Below are positions 1 through 8,961 of a stretch of 64,000 nucleotides of DNA, piece after piece. Each line of letters begins with the position of its first letter. Positions within the stretch are counted from its first letter, which is position 1. The stretch is from Chromatiales bacterium (lineage in GTDB: Bacteria; Pseudomonadota; Gammaproteobacteria; Chromatiales; Chromatiaceae). The DNA is taken from contig JANQEV010000108.1 of NCBI GenBank assembly GCA_028278145.1, forward strand, positions 1 to 64,000. Direction: 5' to 3'. A program made the position numbers and the translations under genes. The notes beneath the pieces were generated by a model, which was not told the origin of the DNA, searched no databases, and saw only the letters and a program-made list of their open reading frames with translations.

Positions 1-258
1 GAGGCTGAGGTGGAACCACACCGCGCAGAAGATCCCATCCGGCGCCTGCGCAGCTATATGTTCAATCACGGCCTGTGGGAAGAGCAGAAAGAGTTGAGCC
101 TAACCGCTGAATGTAACCATGAGGTGGAGGCGGCAGTTAAGGCCTATCTTGATACACCGGCCCAGGAACCAGAGAGCATGTTCGATCATCTGTACGCCGA
201 ACTACCAGAGGTCCTGCAGGAACAACGGGCAGCAGTAGGGAGGAAGAAACATGGCTGA
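1..258 (+). CDS. pdhA: 2-oxoacid (probably pyruvate) dehydrogenase E1 component alpha subunit, C-terminal part
   Basis: The frame is open from the first base, so this is the tail (about 85 residues) of a gene that begins outside the window. It contains a DPIRRLRSYM-type segment and ends in a long helical, acidic stretch (MFDHLYAELPEVL), as E1 alpha subunits of two-subunit pyruvate or branched-chain dehydrogenases do. The identity rests mainly on context: its stop overlaps the start of the E1 beta gene by 8 bases and an E2 gene follows. The thiamine-diphosphate motif lies outside the window. Whether the complex acts on pyruvate, acetoin or branched-chain oxoacids cannot be decided here. Confidence 0.85.
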   Translation, partial: EAEVEPHRAEDPIRRLRSYMFNHGLWEEQKELSLTAECNHEVEAAVKAYLDTPAQEPESMFDHLYAELPEVLQEQRAAVGRKKHG

Positions 259-1231
259 AGTGACTTTGGTTGAAGCGGTAAACCTGGCCCTGGCCCACGA
301 GATGCAAGTGGACCCGGAGGTAGTTGTGCTGGGCGAGGATGTTGGCAACAACGGCGGCGTATTTCGCGCCACTGACAATCTGCAACAACAGTTTGGAAAA
401 GAGCGGGTAATGGATACACCGCTATCCGAGGCCCTTATTGCCGGCATGGCGGTAGGCATGGCAGCCCAGGGCATGAAACCGGTGGCAGAAATCCAGTTCA
501 TGGGTTTCATCTATCCAACAATCGATCAGATACTGAATCACGCCTCCCGGCTGCGTAACCGCACCCGCGGGCGTATCACCAACCCACTGGTACTGCGTGC
601 TCCTTTTGGCGGCGGCATCCATGCCCCGGAACACCATTCCGAAAGCACCGAAGCCATGTTTGCCCACATACCCGGACTCAGGGTAGTAATCCCCTCCTCC
701 CCATCCCGTGCCTACGGCCTGCTGCTGGCAGCCATTCGCGACCCGGATCCGGTAGTGTTCCTGGAACCGAAACGCATCTACCGCATCGCCACCCAGGAGG
801 TGGAAAACAACGGCGAATCCGCACCGCTGGATAGCTGTTATCTGCTGCGTGAGGGCTCTGATATAACCATTGTGACCTGGGGCGCCATGGTCCACGAGAC
901 CATGCAGGCAGCGGAAGAACTGGCACAACAGGGAATACATGTTGAAGTCATAGACGTGGTAACCCTGAAACCGCTGGACATGAACACCATCCTGGAATCC
1001 ATAGCCAAGACCGGTCGCTGTGTAATCGTGCATGAAGCGGCAAGAACCGGTGGCTTCGGGGCCGAGATCGCAGCCGGCATCGCCGAGAAGGGTCTGTTGC
1101 ATCTGCTGGCCCCGGTGGAGCGTGTCACCGGCTTCGATACAGTAATGCCTATGTTCCGTCTGGAACAGTGCTATATGCCAGATAAGGATCAGATCACCAG
1201 CGCCATAAAGAGAACCCTGGAGTTTGCATGA
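251..1231 (+). CDS. pdhB: 2-oxoacid (pyruvate) dehydrogenase E1 component beta subunit
   Basis: The 326-residue protein has the normal E1 beta length. It opens with the typical MAEVTLVEAVNLALAHEM segment followed by VVVLGEDVGNNGGVFRAT. The transketolase pyrimidine-binding domain fills roughly the first 190 residues (LSEALIAGMAVGMA, EIQFMGFIYPTIDQI, APFGGGIHAPEHHS). The C-terminal transketolase domain carries DITIVTWGAM, VEVIDVVTLKPLD and VHEAARTGGFGAEIA. With E1 alpha it forms the ThDP-dependent decarboxylase that acylates the E2 lipoyl group. The start is supported by the upstream GGAGGAAGAAAC ribosome site and by coupling to the E1 alpha stop. The last 4 bases overlap the E2 start (ATGA). 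Confidence 0.95.
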   Translation: MAEVTLVEAVNLALAHEMQVDPEVVVLGEDVGNNGGVFRATDNLQQQFGKERVMDTPLSEALIAGMAVGMAAQGMKPVAEIQFMGFIYPTIDQILNHASRLRNRTRGRITNPLVLRAPFGGGIHAPEHHSESTEAMFAHIPGLRVVIPSSPSRAYGLLLAAIRDPDPVVFLEPKRIYRIATQEVENNGESAPLDSCYLLREGSDITIVTWGAMVHETMQAAEELAQQGIHVEVIDVVTLKPLDMNTILESIAKTGRCVIVHEAARTGGFGAEIAAGIAEKGLLHLLAPVERVTGFDTVMPMFRLEQCYMPDKDQITSAIKRTLEFA

Positions 1232-2331
1232 GGATATTCAAACTGCCAGATCTGGGTGAGGGGTTGGTTGAAGCAGAGATTGTCGAATGGCATGTGCAGG
1301 CGGGAGACCAGGTCACCGAGGATCAGTTACTGGTATCGGTGGAAACCGCCAAGGCCATCGTAGACATCCCCAGCCCACAGGGTGACACCGTAAAACAGTG
1401 TTATGGCCAACCCGGGGATCTGGTACACGTGGGTGATCCACTGGTGGAGTTTGAGTCCGCAGCAGCAGAAGATAGCGGCACAGTGGTAGGAGAGATGGAG
1501 GTGGGTAAGGAGGTAATCCAGGATGACACCATAACCGTTTCACCCCAGGCCAGCAGTGGTGTTCGTGCCACACCGGCAGTGCGGGCCCTGGCCAATCGAC
1601 TCCAGGTGGATATGTCTGTAGTTACACCCAGTGGCAGTAACAACTCAATCACCAGTGCAGATGTGGAACGGGTGGCAAAGATCTTTGCTGAAGTTGGGCC
1701 TCTGGAGCCCCTGCGCGGTGCTCGCCGCACCATGGCACGCAATATGGAAAAGGCCCATGCCGAGGTGGTTGATGTAACAGTTTCTGACGATGCCGATATC
1801 GATAGTTGGTGTAGCGATGGAGACATCACGGTGCGGCTGATCCGCGCTATTGCCGTGGCCTGCAGGGGTGAGCCAGCCCTTAACGCCTGGTATGACAGCC
1901 ACTCAGTGGGACGTCGTCTGTTATCCAAGCTGGATCTTGGCGTGGCTGTGGACAGCGGTAACGGCCTGTTTGTGCCGGTAGTCAGGGATGCCGGAAACAA
2001 GAGTGCTCAGGAGCTGCGCAATGAACTGAATGAACTCAAGGAACTGGTGGACAAACGCTCGGTACCGTTAGAGCGCCTGCGTGGCCTTACCTTTACCCTG
2101 TCTAACTTTGGCACCTTTGCCGGGCGCTATGCCAACCCGATAATCATCCCACCCTCGGTGGCTATTCTGGGTGCCGGTAAGGTACGGGCCGATGTGGTAG
2201 CCAGCGCCGATGGACCTGTAACCCATCATATCCTTCCGCTGTCACTATCTTTTGATCACCGCGCGGTAACCGGGGCCGAGGCCAGCCGCTTTCTGGATCT
2301 GCTGATCAAGGATCTGCAATTAGATCAGTAG
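1228..2331 (+). CDS. pdhC: Dihydrolipoamide acyltransferase (E2) of a 2-oxoacid dehydrogenase complex
   Basis: The 367-residue E2 has a single lipoyl domain at residues 1-75 (lipoyl lysine K42 in ETAKA). An acidic linker follows, then a peripheral-subunit-binding domain near 112-150 (ATPAVRALANRLQVD) and a catalytic acyltransferase domain from about 155 to the end. It transfers the acyl group from E1 to CoA. The start overlaps the E1 beta stop (ATGA). In the active-site motif SFDHRAVTGAEA the catalytic H344 is present, but the usual HxxxDG aspartate is Thr348. I recall this HRAVTG variant from other proteobacterial E2 proteins, so it need not mean inactivity. No E3 (lpdA) gene follows, so dihydrolipoamide dehydrogenase must be encoded elsewhere. 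Confidence 0.92.
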   Translation: MRIFKLPDLGEGLVEAEIVEWHVQAGDQVTEDQLLVSVETAKAIVDIPSPQGDTVKQCYGQPGDLVHVGDPLVEFESAAAEDSGTVVGEMEVGKEVIQDDTITVSPQASSGVRATPAVRALANRLQVDMSVVTPSGSNNSITSADVERVAKIFAEVGPLEPLRGARRTMARNMEKAHAEVVDVTVSDDADIDSWCSDGDITVRLIRAIAVACRGEPALNAWYDSHSVGRRLLSKLDLGVAVDSGNGLFVPVVRDAGNKSAQELRNELNELKELVDKRSVPLERLRGLTFTLSNFGTFAGRYANPIIIPPSVAILGAGKVRADVVASADGPVTHHILPLSLSFDHRAVTGAEASRFLDLLIKDLQLDQ

Positions 2332-2359
2332 GGCTATCACACCCAGAGCATGACCTGCA

Positions 2360-4042
2360 TTAACGTTCCTGACGCCGCCATTTCTCCACGATGGCCTCCA
2401 CATCCAGGTCATCCATGTTGAGCTGCCACTTGGAGTAGAAATCCACATCATTACTGTTGGGTGTCGGATCCGGCTGCTGCATCTGAAATCTGGTGACTAC
2501 GGGCACCGACTCTCCCAGCGCCAGCGTCTCACCCCTGGCCAGGGTTGAGAGTATATTGACCAGGTCACCCTCAGCATCCGGGACCAGGTCTTTTACGTAC
2601 TGCTGATCATCTGGGTTACTCAGGCGAAAACAGAGAAAACTGCCACACTGGGCCAGCACGGTCTCTGAAAGTTCATGGGGACGCTGGCTGACCACCACCA
2701 GGCCTACACCATACTTACGTCCCTCCTTGGCGATACGTTCCATGGAACGGCGGGTACCTTCGTACCTTGTCCCACCGGAGCGGGGAATATAGGCATGGGC
2801 CTCTTCACATACCAGCAGTATGGGGAAATCCCTGGAGCTGGGATTCCAGTAGTTCATCTCAAAGGCCAGACGTCCGATCTGAGCCGACACCGTAGGCCGC
2901 ACATCGAAGGGGACCGAGCTGAAATCTATCACCGTTATCTGACGTTTGGGCTCGGCCAGGCCAATAAACTCACGTAACAGGTCCGACATGGTATCTGAAG
3001 AGGTGCGGCGCTTGGGTTTAAACAGAAAATCGTAACGCGCATCGTTCATGCGGCTCTGCAGCTTGATCAGGAACTCATCGAACTGACCAAACAGTGGACC
3101 CTTGGTCTTGCCAAAATCCAGGGTCTGTTCATTGGCTAGCTTGAACTGGTCAAACAACTCATCCAGGGGAAAGTACATGGGTGAATCGATAGAGATCTGC
3201 GATGTTGGAATATTGGGATTGGCCTTCCTTCTAAGCTCATGCACTACCTCACGCAAATAGGCAATCTGAACCGTGGCTCCCTCATCCTCACGGTCTATCA
3301 GCAGATCCACCAGTTCAGAGAATGTCAGCAGCCAATAAGGTATCTCAAGCTCACGGGCATCCAGATCCTGCACAATATTCTCATCAAAAGCAGCCTCTCT
3401 TTGACCATCCTGGGTAGTCCACACATATTCACCATGCAGATCCAATACTATGATGTGGGCCTTTGGCATAACCGAAATAGTCCGTTGCAGGATACTGGTA
3501 ACACCCCATGACTTACCTGATCCTGACTGTCCCAGAATTGCCAGGTGGCGACCAAACATCACCGCCGGATCCAGGCAAACACGCATGGATGGATGAGATG
3601 GCAGATAACCCAGGTTAAAACCCTTGGCGCGGTATTTTTCGAACATAACACCGATCTGACCACCAGACATGATATGTACCTCTGCCCCGGGCACGGGATA
3701 GCGCGCCATACCACGACTGAACCGGCCATGTTCATTGATCTCACCCACAGGAGTCAAGGTGATATGGCCACGGCTTATGGAGCGCGTTACCCTGCCCTCG
3801 CCATCCTGCCCCAACGCAACCTTCAGAGAACGTTCTTCTTCTCTGGCACTGGTTACCATGGCAATGATCTGGATATCCCGATCCTTGATACGTAGATAGG
3901 AGCCTACCTGGCCAACCCTGATAGCTTCACCCCCTACCAACAGCACGGGAAAACCATCTGTTATATCTGTGGTGAGCGTAGCTGCCATACTGCTTTCACT
4001 CACCTCTGTCAGACGCCCAATCAATGTTGTTGCCTTTGTCAT
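2360..4042 (-). CDS. HerA-like ATP-binding protein (DUF87/FtsK-HerA superfamily)
   Basis: The 560-residue protein has an N-terminal beta-rich HAS-barrel-like region (about 1-120), where VGQVGSYLRI and related strands are seen. A P-loop ATPase follows, with Walker A GQSGSGKSWGV near residue 170 and Walker B FPILLVCEEAHAYIP near 395. The motif RRSMERIAKEGRKYGVGLVVVSQRPHELS, typical of HerA/VirB4-type hexameric ATPases, comes next. HerA proteins pump DNA with the NurA nuclease or act with other effectors; no NurA or other nuclease gene is adjacent. It stands alone, convergent with the E2 gene, so its partner is unknown. Family assignment is firm, cellular role is not. Confidence 0.85.
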   Translation of the reverse strand: MTKATTLIGRLTEVSESSMAATLTTDITDGFPVLLVGGEAIRVGQVGSYLRIKDRDIQIIAMVTSAREEERSLKVALGQDGEGRVTRSISRGHITLTPVGEINEHGRFSRGMARYPVPGAEVHIMSGGQIGVMFEKYRAKGFNLGYLPSHPSMRVCLDPAVMFGRHLAILGQSGSGKSWGVTSILQRTISVMPKAHIIVLDLHGEYVWTTQDGQREAAFDENIVQDLDARELEIPYWLLTFSELVDLLIDREDEGATVQIAYLREVVHELRRKANPNIPTSQISIDSPMYFPLDELFDQFKLANEQTLDFGKTKGPLFGQFDEFLIKLQSRMNDARYDFLFKPKRRTSSDTMSDLLREFIGLAEPKRQITVIDFSSVPFDVRPTVSAQIGRLAFEMNYWNPSSRDFPILLVCEEAHAYIPRSGGTRYEGTRRSMERIAKEGRKYGVGLVVVSQRPHELSETVLAQCGSFLCFRLSNPDDQQYVKDLVPDAEGDLVNILSTLARGETLALGESVPVVTRFQMQQPDPTPNSNDVDFYSKWQLNMDDLDVEAIVEKWRRQER

Positions 4043-4191
4043 ATAGATACCGCCTTGCTTGTCCCTAATTGTTATGAGTTATGCAGACTCAGATTCAGGA
4101 TACCCTAGATCGATTGTGGGTTATGTGAACAGAATCAATATTAGCATCTAACCCCCGCCTATACCTAAACCTGAAATGCCTATAAACAGAC

Positions 4192-4225
4192 AAAAAAAAG
4201 CCCCTCATAAGAGGGGCTTTAAAAA
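4192..4225 (-). terminator. Rho-independent terminator of mlaA
   Basis: A 10-bp stem (4197-4206 pairing with 4211-4220, GC-rich core GCCCCTC/GAGGGGC) has an ATAA loop. Read on the minus strand it is followed by a run of T residues (A residues 4192-4199 on the plus strand). It lies about 25 bases after the mlaA stop. The A run on the other side makes it potentially bidirectional, but no plus-strand gene ends here. Confidence 0.88.
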
Positions 4226-4248
4226 TCACGCTTCAGCTTGGGATCGTA

Positions 4249-4983
4249 TTACAACGCCAAGTCTTCATCATCTTCCTCAAACGCAATTTCGCCATCATTG
4301 ATGTCACTTTCGCGCTTCTGAAGATATGCATCACGCATAAATTCATATTTATCCAGCGCTGCCTCTTCCACCACATCACTGGCACCCAATAGATCGGCAC
4401 GCTTGTCGATGGTACGCAGAACGATCAGGGTGTTCCTCACCTCAACCGGATTCACATAGAGAACCGGATCAGTGTAGGAATCAAGGTACAGGCCTATGCC
4501 GTCACGTACTCCGCTTGGGCCGAAGAAAGGAAGTACCAGGTATGGTCCCTGGCCAATACCCCAGTAACCGAAGGTCTGACCAAAATCCTCACCATATTTT
4601 TCCAGGTTCATGTTACTGGCTACATCGATGAATCCCAGTATTCCAATGGTACTGTTAACAAGAACCCTGCCTACGTCAGATGCAGATCTTCCCAGCTTGA
4701 ACTGAAGCAGATTATTAAGCGCAGAACCTAGATCAGCCAGGTTGGAAAAGAAATTGGTAATACCTGTGTCTATAGGGGAAGGCATAATAGCGCGATACCC
4801 TTTTGCAACAGGCTTAATCAATGCGCGATCCAATGTATCATTGAATGTAAACATGGCCCGGTTGAAACCCTCAATGGGATCACGCGGATCAGCAGGACCT
4901 GTAGTTGCACAGCCAGTAAGCACCACAACGGCTGCAGCTACCAGCATCATCCTCAGCTTCTTTATGAGACTCCCTCGCGACAT
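4249..4983 (-). CDS. mlaA: MlaA/VacJ family outer-membrane lipoprotein
   Basis: The 244-residue lipoprotein precursor has a positively charged N-terminus, a hydrophobic stretch and the lipobox LTGCATT. The mature part shows the MlaA signature: DPRDPIEGFNRAMFTFNDTLDRALIKPVAKGYR, NFFSNLADLGSALNNLLQ and FGYWGIGQGPYLVLPFFGPSGVRDGIG. MlaA sits in the outer membrane as a donut that removes mislocalised phospholipids and passes them to the MlaC-MlaFEDB retrograde pathway. No other mla genes are adjacent. The C-terminus is a short acidic tail. A terminator follows directly. Confidence 0.95.
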   Translation of the reverse strand: MSRGSLIKKLRMMLVAAAVVVLTGCATTGPADPRDPIEGFNRAMFTFNDTLDRALIKPVAKGYRAIMPSPIDTGITNFFSNLADLGSALNNLLQFKLGRSASDVGRVLVNSTIGILGFIDVASNMNLEKYGEDFGQTFGYWGIGQGPYLVLPFFGPSGVRDGIGLYLDSYTDPVLYVNPVEVRNTLIVLRTIDKRADLLGASDVVEEAALDKYEFMRDAYLQKRESDINDGEIAFEEDDEDLAL

Positions 4984-5448
4984 TTTTCTTATCCTTCACG
5001 ATTACAGTTTTGTCAAAACAACAAGGCCTGATTTGGTGTAGCGACCTTCCCCGTGCTCTGCATAATTGGCACAATTGTACATATGATACACCAGACACCC
5101 ATAGTATAACCAGTACTTAATTCACTCAATTATTAAGAGACATTTTAAATACAACATGCAACTTATTGTAATATTTGCATAATATGCCATTTTTAGGAAT
5201 TTAACGGCATGCAAATCAGTGAATATTCAACTCTTTTCCAACAGTTGCAAAATACACTGATATCTCCATCAATATTCTGCCCCTAAACCTGAATTCCAGC
5301 TACGAATCAGACTCCAGTCTACTATCGGCAGCCACATCAGATAATTTAGCATTTATTCAAAATAAGGCTAGCTGATCTCTCTATACCAGACCGTCTGACC
5401 TCCCTATTGATTCGTAATAGACCAACAGTTGCATTATGCTTCCCAACC
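4984..5448. other. Intergenic region between divergent mlaA and rnt
   Basis: This 465-base AT-rich stretch separates two divergent genes and presumably holds both promoters. I saw no open frame with coding character, no tRNA and no clear repeat. An upstream in-frame TTG at 5407 could add 14 residues to RNase T but looks unlikely. Confidence 0.6.
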
Positions 5449-6093
5449 ATGACAGACACTGACTATAACCCTGATATTGCTGAGAGATTTCGCGGTTTCC
5501 TGCCCGTGGTAGTGGACGTGGAGACCGGTGGTTTTGATGCTGAAACAGATGCACTGCTGGAGATTGCTGCCGTCACCCTGAAAATGGATGATTCAGGTTC
5601 ACTACAACTGGCCGAGACCCACTCCTGCCATGTGGAACCCTTCCCAGATGCGAATATAGATCCCAAGGCACTGGCCTTCACCGGTATAGACCCACACCAC
5701 CCGTTCCGAGACGCCCTTCCAGAGAAAGAGGCGCTACGCTTTGTCTCCGATCCAGTACGCAAGGCGGTCAAGGCCAGCGGCTGCAACCGAGCCATTCTGG
5801 TGGGTCACAATGCATTCTTCGATCTCGGGTTTATCAACGCAGCAGTGAAGCGCTGTGGCTTTAAGCGCAATCCGTTCCACCCTTTCAGTACCTTTGATAC
5901 CGTAACCCTCTCAGGACTCGCATATGGTCAGACGGTACTGGCCAAGGCGGTGGCCGCTGCTGGCATAGAGTGGAGTAACAGCGAGGCCCACTCAGCCATC
6001 TATGATGCAGAAAAGACCGCTGAACTGTTTTGCTCCATTGTCAACCAGTGGCACGAACATTCGCCACACCAACCCTGGAATATTCAATCCTAG
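5449..6093 (+). CDS. rnt: Ribonuclease T
   Basis: The 214-residue DEDDh 3'-5' exoribonuclease trims tRNA and other stable RNA 3' ends and turns over the CCA tail. The first exonuclease motif is [25 protein letters not shown], and the C-terminal part carries [19 protein letters not shown] and [17 protein letters not shown] (the catalytic H and D). I chose the ATG at 5449 because [21 protein letters not shown] lines up with the usual RNase T N-terminus. The longer frame from a TTG at 5407 adds 14 residues without family resemblance. It stands alone. Confidence 0.94.
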   Translation: MTDTDYNPDIAERFRGFLPVVVDVETGGFDAETDALLEIAAVTLKMDDSGSLQLAETHSCHVEPFPDANIDPKALAFTGIDPHHPFRDALPEKEALRFVSDPVRKAVKASGCNRAILVGHNAFFDLGFINAAVKRCGFKRNPFHPFSTFDTVTLSGLAYGQTVLAKAVAAAGIEWSNSEAHSAIYDAEKTAELFCSIVNQWHEHSPHQPWNIQS

Positions 6094-6137
6094 GCCTGAC
6101 CAAGACTTGCTGCTGAATACTGTTTGACCATAGCAGC

Positions 6138-6587
6138 CTAGGCATACTTGGAGGCTGCAATAACGGTTGTTACCAGACCCAAGACCAGATTGGTCCCGAT
6201 AATCTTGCGGATCATGGCCATCTGAACTGCGGCCGCTGGAATATCCTGCTGTTCCAGCGCTATCCCCATGCGCCTGTATGGAACAAAGTAGATAAAACAG
6301 AACAGGCCAACCATCACCAGACCCAAGCCCTGCATCAGGTGTACATAGAGACCTGCCTCTCCATTGAATAGCACCAGAAAGATCCAGTAACCACTAATAA
6401 GGATCAGGATTACAGATAGCCAGACCCAGCGAAAAAAGCGGTCCAGTACTCGTTTCAGAAACGGCAGACGCAGGGGTGGCTCAAGCAGCTCATGGGCTGC
6501 CTGTCGCATGGCCATATGCGCAAAGAACATTCCACCAACCCAGACCACAGATCCCAGCAGATGCAGAGTCAACAACAGGATATACAT
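6138..6587 (-). CDS. CopD-like four-helix integral membrane protein
   Basis: The 149-residue protein has four hydrophobic segments (about 3-25, 48-72, 80-102 and 125-147). It begins MYILLLTLHLLGSVVWVGGMFF, the pattern of CopD/DUF2269-type proteins, in which the HLLGxxxWxGG histidine may bind haem or a metal. The start codon overlaps the stop of the upstream amidotransferase gene by one base, so the two are probably co-transcribed. A functional link to that enzyme is not evident. Real function unknown. Confidence 0.75.
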   Translation of the reverse strand: MYILLLTLHLLGSVVWVGGMFFAHMAMRQAAHELLEPPLRLPFLKRVLDRFFRWVWLSVILILISGYWIFLVLFNGEAGLYVHLMQGLGLVMVGLFCFIYFVPYRRMGIALEQQDIPAAAVQMAMIRKIIGTNLVLGLVTTVIAASKYA

Positions 6588-8383
6588 CAGGACACTCCAG
6601 AACTTGTATTATCGACATTACGCTGCAGCCACAACTCCAGCAATGCAAGATGCCATAGTTTGCTACCTTGAAGACGGGTCAGATGCATCTCTGGTGCAGA
6701 CAACAACATGTCCACATAGGCAGGCGTGTATAGGCCACGTTCGCGGCACACCTGCGACTCCAGAATGCTGCGCATGAATTCCAGGAACTCCCCGCGTACG
6801 TATTTGAGAGCAGGCATGGGAAAATAACCCTTGGGGCGATCGATGACTGAATCCGGAATCAGGCCTCTTGCCATGGCCTTGAGTGGATACTTGCCACCCT
6901 GACGCAGCTTCAGCTCAGGTGGGCAACTGGCCGCCAGCTCTACCAGCTCATGATCCAGAAACGGCACCCGCGCCTCCAGTCCCCAGGCCATGGTCATATT
7001 GTCCACCCGTTTCACCGGATCATCCACTATCAGAGTAGTAACATCCATACGCAGCACTGCATCCATAAAACTGTCCGCATTGGGCTGCGCCAGGAGCCGG
7101 GCAATCTGCTCAGAACTATAATCTTCACCGCGGTAGGGCGGGGAGACCAGATAACTGAACTCCTCATGCTCCCGGTCAAAATAGTGCCTGGCGAATCGCT
7201 CCAGTGCTGATCCGTTCCGGTCTGCCTGCATCTGTGGATACCAGAAGTAGCCACCGAACACCTCATCTGCACCCTGACCAGACTGCACCACCTTTACCTC
7301 GCGCGATACCCTCTCCCCCAGCAGATAGAAGGCCACGGCATCCTGTCCGAACATGGGCTCAGCCATATGCTCCACTGCATCCGGTAGTCGGCGCAATACC
7401 TCATCGTTGGGTATATGGTACTTCCTATGTCTGGTGGCATACCTCTCCACCACCTGATCAGAGAACTCAAACTCATCCCCCTTCTCTCCCGGATGATCCT
7501 CAAACCCCACCGAAAAGGTACGCAGGTCAGTTATCCCGGCCTCCGCCAATAGTGCCACCAGCAGGCTGGAATCCAGGCCGCCAGACAACAACACACCCAC
7601 TGGTACATCGGCAATATCATTCCGTTTTTGCACCGCACGCCGCAGCGAGTCATGGATGGCCTCCAGCCATTCATCATCACTCATCGGCTGGGCCGGCCGG
7701 GTGGCATTCAGACTCCAGTATGTCCACTCTCTGCGACTCCCATCGGCGCGTAACAGCAGGCAATGCCCGGGAGGAAGTTTACGTACTCCCTTGAGGATGG
7801 TGCGTGGTGCCGGTACCACTGCATGCAGAGTAAACAGGTTGTGCAGTGCTACCGGATCGATGGATACGTCCACCCCACCTGCCGCCAGCAGGGCCTGGGT
7901 ATTGGATGCAAATCTGAAACCTTCGGAACTCTCTGAGTAGTAGAGTGGTTTTATCCCCAATCGGTCCCGGGCCAGAAACAGTTGTCGCTCACGCCCATCC
8001 CATACGGCAAAGGCAAACATGCCATGCAGACGTTCCACACAGCCCTCACCCCAGGCATGCCAAGCCTTGAGAATGACCTCACTATCGCCATCGGAAAAGA
8101 AGTGATAACCGAGATCACGCAGTTCCTTACGCAGTTCACGGTAGTTGTAGATGGTGCCATTGAACACCAACGCCAGACCCAACTCCTGGTCGATCATGGG
8201 CTGGTTGGCATGTTCAGACAGGTCGATAACTGAGAGGCGGCGATGACCAAAGGCCAATGGACCATCACTGTAACTACCCTCGTGATCAGGTCCGCGTCGC
8301 TCCAGGCGGGAGATCATTCGCCGCACCGCATCCAGCCGCGGGGCAACGCCGTCTAGTCTCAGTTCACCACAAATCCCACACAT
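6587..8383 (-). CDS. Asparagine-synthetase-type amidotransferase, N-acetylglutaminylglutamine amidotransferase class
   Basis: The 598-residue two-domain enzyme has an N-terminal class II glutaminase (catalytic Cys2 in MCGICGELR, then RRGPDHEG, GHRRLSVIDLS and FNGTIYNYRELR). The C-terminal ATP-dependent synthetase domain carries the PP-loop GVLLSGGLDSSLLVALL at about 255-275 and the segment VVQSGQGADEVFGGYFWYP. The last motif and the overall length resemble enzymes that make the osmolyte N-acetylglutaminylglutamine amide rather than classical AsnB. The partner dipeptide synthetase normally encoded beside it is not in this window. Ordinary asparagine synthetase is the alternative. Confidence 0.8.
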   Translation of the reverse strand: MCGICGELRLDGVAPRLDAVRRMISRLERRGPDHEGSYSDGPLAFGHRRLSVIDLSEHANQPMIDQELGLALVFNGTIYNYRELRKELRDLGYHFFSDGDSEVILKAWHAWGEGCVERLHGMFAFAVWDGRERQLFLARDRLGIKPLYYSESSEGFRFASNTQALLAAGGVDVSIDPVALHNLFTLHAVVPAPRTILKGVRKLPPGHCLLLRADGSRREWTYWSLNATRPAQPMSDDEWLEAIHDSLRRAVQKRNDIADVPVGVLLSGGLDSSLLVALLAEAGITDLRTFSVGFEDHPGEKGDEFEFSDQVVERYATRHRKYHIPNDEVLRRLPDAVEHMAEPMFGQDAVAFYLLGERVSREVKVVQSGQGADEVFGGYFWYPQMQADRNGSALERFARHYFDREHEEFSYLVSPPYRGEDYSSEQIARLLAQPNADSFMDAVLRMDVTTLIVDDPVKRVDNMTMAWGLEARVPFLDHELVELAASCPPELKLRQGGKYPLKAMARGLIPDSVIDRPKGYFPMPALKYVRGEFLEFMRSILESQVCRERGLYTPAYVDMLLSAPEMHLTRLQGSKLWHLALLELWLQRNVDNTSSGVS

Positions 8384-8570
8384 TAGAGGTTCTTCTATTT
8401 ACACCAGGACTCCTGAAAGCACGGAGTGTAACCCAGATTCGCCCTATTGGCAGAGCCATTCGAAGTAAAGTGAGTGGTTGGAGAGAAAGAAAGGGATGTA
8501 ACAAGCAGTTCAAGAGCCGGATGGCATCAAGCCAGGACTTCAGGGTGGCCTCCCTGCCACCCACACAAGA

Positions 8571-8684
8571 TCAGATCTGCAGAACCCAGATCAGCACCAC
8601 TGCGGTTATTGCACCAACGATGGTTAGGACGGTAAGGGTACTGGCTGCCAAGAAAAAGTCTAAATTGTTGCTTGCCTTGCTCAT
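8571..8684 (-). CDS. 37-residue single-helix membrane protein
   Basis: A short gene with a strong ribosome site (AAGGAGGATCGAGTT immediately before the ATG). The product has a polar N-terminus (MSKASNNLDFF) followed by one long hydrophobic segment of about 25 residues ending WVLQI. A longer in-frame version from 8771 exists, but the strong ribosome site argues for 8684. I recognise no family. Small membrane peptides of this size often are regulatory or accessory subunits of respiratory or transport complexes, but nothing here names the partner. Confidence 0.65.
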   Translation of the reverse strand: MSKASNNLDFFLAASTLTVLTIVGAITAVVLIWVLQI

Positions 8685-8910
8685 AACTCGATCCTCCTTT
8701 TTAGTTGTAAGACGTAACAGCTTCTTTTCATATGCAGAGGGAGATACAGCCAGTAATACCGGCACTCCCAAACATACGTTTATTGTTATTTTCTGTTCAC
8801 ACTGAAAGTGTTTCTGACACGGACTGGAGCCTGGTATTTCGACCCTATTGAGATATGAACATCTCGGTCAGAATAGAAACCACACCCTTTCAGGCGTTAT
8901 TTCTATGCTA

Positions 8911-8939
8911 ACTATTGAATGGACAAATTCTTTTGTCAA
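8911..8939 (-). promoter_or_regulatory. Candidate sigma-70 promoter for the small membrane protein gene
   Basis: On the minus strand a perfect TTGACA (8939 down to 8934) is separated by 17 bases from AATAGT (8916 down to 8911, 4 of 6 matches to TATAAT). It points to the small gene about 225 bases downstream, so the transcript would carry a long leader. Prediction by eye only. Confidence 0.4.
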
Positions 8940-8947
8940 GGAATAAT

Positions 8948-8961
8948 ATGATAAATATCAT
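8948..8961. promoter_or_regulatory. Fnr/Anr-like inverted repeat
   Basis: ATGATAAATATCAT matches the Fnr consensus TTGAT-N4-ATCAA at 8 of 10 positions. Its centre lies about 50 bases upstream of the start site implied by the candidate promoter at 8911-8939, which is not a standard activating position. It may be fortuitous in AT-rich DNA. Confidence 0.3.

Noticed and set aside
422-1102. Long minus-strand open frame inside the E1 beta gene
   Set aside because: It is antisense to a clear E1 beta coding frame and its product has no family character, so it is a shadow.
7204-7794. Plus-strand open frame of 196 codons over the amidotransferase gene
   Set aside because: Composition is proline- and histidine-rich, typical of an antisense shadow of a conserved gene.
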